Below, piece after piece: positions 6,282 to 8,442 of a stretch of 8,442 nucleotides of DNA. The number at the start of each line of letters is the position of its first letter. Within the stretch, counting starts at the first letter, position 1. Position numbers and translations under genes: made by a program. Source of the DNA: Oscillospiraceae bacterium (GTDB lineage: Bacteria; Bacillota; Clostridia; Oscillospirales; Oscillospiraceae). The notes beneath the pieces were generated by a model, which worked only from the letters and a program-made list of their open reading frames with translations, did no database searches and was not told the origin of the DNA. The stretch is from contig JAISKU010000209.1 in the NCBI GenBank assembly GCA_031261245.1, forward strand, positions 1 through 8,442. Direction: 5' to 3'.

Positions 6282-6292
6282 GTTATACACTT

Positions 6293-6299
6293 CCTTCCT
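6293..6299 (-). promoter_or_regulatory. Ribosome binding site overlapping the upstream stop codon
   Basis: On the minus strand AGGAAGG begins within the TAA of the OYE-like gene (6299-6301). It stands 11 bases before ATG 6281 but only 2 bases before GTG 6290, which favours ATG. The overlap points to translational coupling. Confidence 0.65.
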
Positions 6300-8257
6300 T
6301 ATCTTCCGATATCCCGCGCGGCGGCGTAGGCCGCGCTCGTGGCCGCCTGAATGTTCATCGGCCTGTTACAGTCGCCTATCTGGTAAAACCTCGGCGCGCA
6401 GCCGTTAAGCGCAAACGCCTCGTCCCGCCGCGCCGACATGCCCGCCGCGCATATAACCGTGTCGGCGGGGTACGTAACCGCGCCCTCCGGCCCGTCACAG
6501 CGAAGTCCGCCGTCCGTAACCTCCGCCGCGCGCGTATTCAGCCGGATTTTCACATCATACATTTGCAGATACGTGTTCAGGCACGTCAAATGCAGCGCGT
6601 TTCCCGGCGCGTTTATGCGGTCGGACATCTCCACAACCGTGACGTCGCGCCCGTTCATCGCCAGATACAGCCCCAGCTCGCACCCTACGAGCCCCGCGCC
6701 GAGAATCACGGCCGTTTTTCCGACCTTTTCGATATCCCTGAACGCGTCCTCGGCCGCAATTGCCTTATCAATCCCCGCAATCGCCGGGGCGAACGGCTTC
6801 GCGCCGACGGCGCAGATTATCGCGTCCGCGCCCTGCTCCCGCGCGTATTGCTCCGTCACAGCCGTGTTTAGCCGCACCTGTACGCCCGGCGCTCTGTCAA
6901 GCTCGCGCCGCAGGTAGTCGAGGTATTCCATCGTGTGCTTTTTGAACGGCACGTCCCGTTCGCACAGAAGCCCGCCGCCGAGCTTATCGCTCTTCTCGCA
7001 CAGCGTCACCGCGTGACCCTCCGCCGCGCACGTCAGCGCCGCCTGCATACCGCCCGGCCCCCCGCCGACGACGAGAACCTTCTTCGGTTTTGCCTGCGGC
7101 AGCGGATATTTCACCTCGAGGTCGCGCCCGGCCTCCGGGTTTCCGGCGCAGTAGAACTGCCCGTCACTGAGCAGCTTTGAAAAACACGTCATACAGCGCA
7201 TACACGGTCTTATCTCGTCCTCGCGCCCCTCGCGAATCTTGTTCACGATGTCCGGGTCGCATATCGTGGCGCGGGCGAGCTCGATAATGTCCGCCTTCCC
7301 GGAGGCGAGAATCTCCTCCATGTCCTCCGGCCTGTTGATGGCCCCGACAGTCGCGACATACGCCTTCGTGACGCGCTTTTTTATCTCCGCGGCGTATTTC
7401 ACGTTCAGCATGTCGTCGCGGAACATCGAGGGCGTCATAACCGAAAACGCGTCGTTGTCCATGTGGTTGCCCGCGGACACGTGGATTATATCGACGTATT
7501 CCTCAAGCGCCTCTGCTATCTCAATCCCGCAGTCGATGTCATAGCCGCCCGGGTACCCCTCGTCCCCGCTCATGCGAAGCTCAATCGGCATACCCTCGCC
7601 CACCGCCTCACGTATTGCCGTGATTATCCTGATGGGCAGCCTCATGCGGTTTTCAAGGCTTCCGCCCCACTTGTCCGTCCGCTTGTTTATAATCGGGGAC
7701 ATGAACTGCGGCAGTAGCCACCCGTGCGCGGCGTGGAGCGTAATCATTGTAAAGCCGCACCTCTTCGCGCGCGCGGCGGCCTCTCCGAACGCCTTGATAA
7801 TCTCCTCAAGCTGCTCGTCCGAATACGGCAGAATGTGCTTTGACCCTCCCCCGAAGTCGCCGTCGCCGAGATAGCACTCCACGGGCCCGTAGGCCTGTAC
7901 GCCGTCAAACAGGTGCGCGTACATTCCCCAGTGCTGCAACTCAACCGACGCGACGGCTCCGTGCTTCGTAATCGCGTCGGCGCTGCTGCAAAACGCGTGC
8001 TCGGCCGTCGGATTGTCCATGACGAAGTGCCACTGAGAACTTCTCGCGTCGGCGTTGACGCAGCACTCTCCCATTGTCACGGAGGCCACGCCGCCGCGAG
8101 CCTTGCGCTCGTAATACGCGGCGCTCGCCGCCGTCGGGGCTCCGTCGGGCGTTATATCCTGAAATCCTGTCGGAGATGCGAAAATACGGTTGCGAAACAC
8201 CTGGTTTCTGATAACAAGCGGCTCAAAAATATGCGGATATTTTTCGGTTCCGTTCAT
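6299..8257 (-). CDS. NADH:flavin oxidoreductase, BaiCD/BaiH and 2,4-dienoyl-CoA reductase family (FMN, 4Fe-4S, FAD)
   Basis: A 652-residue three-part enzyme. Residues 1-345 form an old-yellow-enzyme TIM barrel for FMN: NRIFASPTGF (23-32), VELQHWG (105-111), the substrate-site segment HAAHGWLLPQF (175-185), NKRTDKWGGSLENR (191-204), ELRMSGDEG (226-234), and the phosphate end VGAINRPEDM (304-313). A 4Fe-4S site follows at C352, C355, C358 and C370. The C-terminal half carries an FAD site VLVVGGGPGGMQAAL (394-408) with E421, an NAD(H) site VILGAGLVGCELGLY (517-531) with E543, and IGDC (627-630). Length and order match 2,4-dienoyl-CoA reductase, trimethylamine dehydrogenase and the bile acid enzymes BaiCD/BaiH. 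The usual proton-donor Tyr of the HxxHGY motif is Trp (W180). The start ATG 8257 has AAAGGAGA at 8261-8268. Family role: NADH electrons pass through FAD and the cluster to FMN for reduction (or oxidation) of an enone or enoyl-CoA. Substrate not determinable here. Confidence 0.92.
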   Translation of the reverse strand: MNGTEKYPHIFEPLVIRNQVFRNRIFASPTGFQDITPDGAPTAASAAYYERKARGGVASVTMGECCVNADARSSQWHFVMDNPTAEHAFCSSADAITKHGAVASVELQHWGMYAHLFDGVQAYGPVECYLGDGDFGGGSKHILPYSDEQLEEIIKAFGEAAARAKRCGFTMITLHAAHGWLLPQFMSPIINKRTDKWGGSLENRMRLPIRIITAIREAVGEGMPIELRMSGDEGYPGGYDIDCGIEIAEALEEYVDIIHVSAGNHMDNDAFSVMTPSMFRDDMLNVKYAAEIKKRVTKAYVATVGAINRPEDMEEILASGKADIIELARATICDPDIVNKIREGREDEIRPCMRCMTCFSKLLSDGQFYCAGNPEAGRDLEVKYPLPQAKPKKVLVVGGGPGGMQAALTCAAEGHAVTLCEKSDKLGGGLLCERDVPFKKHTMEYLDYLRRELDRAPGVQVRLNTAVTEQYAREQGADAIICAVGAKPFAPAIAGIDKAIAAEDAFRDIEKVGKTAVILGAGLVGCELGLYLAMNGRDVTVVEMSDRINAPGNALHLTCLNTYLQMYDVKIRLNTRAAEVTDGGLRCDGPEGAVTYPADTVICAAGMSARRDEAFALNGCAPRFYQIGDCNRPMNIQAATSAAYAAARDIGR

Positions 8258-8287
8258 AGCTCTCCTTTACTTGCCGTTTTGCCGAAA

Positions 8288-8314
8288 GGAACCGCCGCCT
8301 TCGGCGACGGTTCC
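8288..8314 (-). terminator. Hairpin between the PEP-mobile-domain gene and the OYE-like gene
   Basis: GGAACCG (8288-8294) pairs with CGGTTCC (8308-8314). After one C/A mismatch, CGCC (8296-8299) pairs with GGCG (8303-8306) around the loop TTC. On the minus strand the tail is only TTTCGGCAAAA, so termination would be weak or partial. It may instead be a processing or mRNA-stability stem that lets the downstream operon be expressed differently. No clear promoter is visible in the 66-base gap 8258-8323. Confidence 0.5.
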
Positions 8315-8323
8315 CTCCATGGC

Positions 8324-8442
8324 TCAGTCTTTTTTCGTAATCTCTATGTACCCCTCGTCCGCGTTCACGAGCACGATATCGCCCGTCTCAATCACCGTCA
8401 GCGGATCCGTCTCAAAATCCGTCATCGCCGGCACGTGGGCGA
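8324..8442 (-). CDS. PEP-utilising enzyme mobile (phosphohistidine) domain protein, C-terminal end only
   Basis: The last 38 codons of a leftward gene are cut by the window edge, ending at TGA 8324-8326. The visible protein starts AHVPAMTDFETDP, continues LTVIETGDIVLVNADEGY, and closes with IEITKKD. This matches the end of the swivelling phosphohistidine domain of PEP synthase/pyruvate phosphate dikinase-type enzymes, where ...Pav...a...i.tGd.v.vd...G.v.i is the family pattern. The catalytic His lies upstream and is not in the window. Such domains transfer phosphate between ATP- or PEP-derived phosphohistidine and a substrate, as in phenylphosphate synthase and rifampin phosphotransferase. 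It precedes the OYE-like gene on the same strand with a 66-base gap containing a weak hairpin. The fold is likely; the specific enzyme cannot be named from 38 residues. Confidence 0.65.
   Translation of the reverse strand, partial: AHVPAMTDFETDPLTVIETGDIVLVNADEGYIEITKKD

Noticed and set aside
6282..6290. GTG 6290 as start of the AprA-like gene
   Set aside because: It is only two bases from the ribosome binding site; ATG 6281 is better placed.
1..8442. CRISPR array, insertion sequence, integrase or origin
   Set aside because: No regularly spaced repeats, transposase or recombinase motifs, terminal inverted repeats or DnaA-box clusters were seen.

Overview
The window is GC-rich, densely coded DNA with strong purine-rich ribosome binding sites, two GTG/ATG start ambiguities resolved by those sites, a CCA-encoding tRNA and compact intrinsic terminators. 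Together with the gene content (oxygen-independent flavin/Fe-S enzymes, an old-yellow-enzyme with a 4Fe-4S site, and a fumarate-reductase-like flavoprotein), this suggests an anaerobic, GC-rich Firmicute, probably a gut or anaerobic-habitat clostridium. That assignment is inference; no marker gene in the window fixes the taxonomy.

Layout. Positions 1-42 hold an imperfect stem-loop. A CAU-anticodon tRNA (43-119, best read as tRNA-Ile2 with lysidine) is followed by two stacked intrinsic terminators (126-188). A promoter-like TTGCGT-17-TAAAAT (225-253) then precedes a rightward operon of three genes: an FAD-dependent fumarate-reductase/ketosteroid-dehydrogenase-type flavoprotein (292-1860), a classical SDR with a long C-terminal extension (1864-2865), and a second SDR of the multifunctional-enzyme/17beta-HSD4-like type (2892-3881). 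A perfect 11-bp hairpin (3906-3930) closes this operon at the point where it meets a leftward operon. Read in its own direction, the leftward operon holds the end of a PEP-utilising-enzyme mobile (phosphohistidine) domain protein (8442-8324, cut by the window edge), a BaiCD/BaiH/2,4-dienoyl-CoA-reductase-like flavoenzyme (8257-6299), an AprA-like flavoprotein (6281-4323) and an AprB-like two-cluster ferredoxin (4321-3986).

How the parts may work together (inference). All six complete proteins are redox enzymes: two SDRs can interconvert alcohol and ketone, while two flavoproteins and the OYE-type enzyme can add or remove hydrogens at C=C bonds next to a carbonyl. The ferredoxin is placed to feed or drain the AprA-like subunit. 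This is the toolkit expected for anaerobic remodelling of a steroid, bile acid, terpenoid or polyphenol-like molecule. No CoA ligase, CoA transferase, transporter or regulator is in the window, so the substrate cannot be read from the sequence.

Most notable points. The second SDR has lost both the catalytic Lys and the catalytic Asn of the SDR tetrad, and the replacements look like an exchange (Lys at the Asn site, Asn at the Lys site). The OYE-type enzyme has Trp where the family usually has its proton-donor Tyr. The AprAB-like pair lacks the AprA active-site His motif and any sulfate-reduction neighbours. A dikinase-type phosphotransfer protein lies immediately upstream of the reductase operon.
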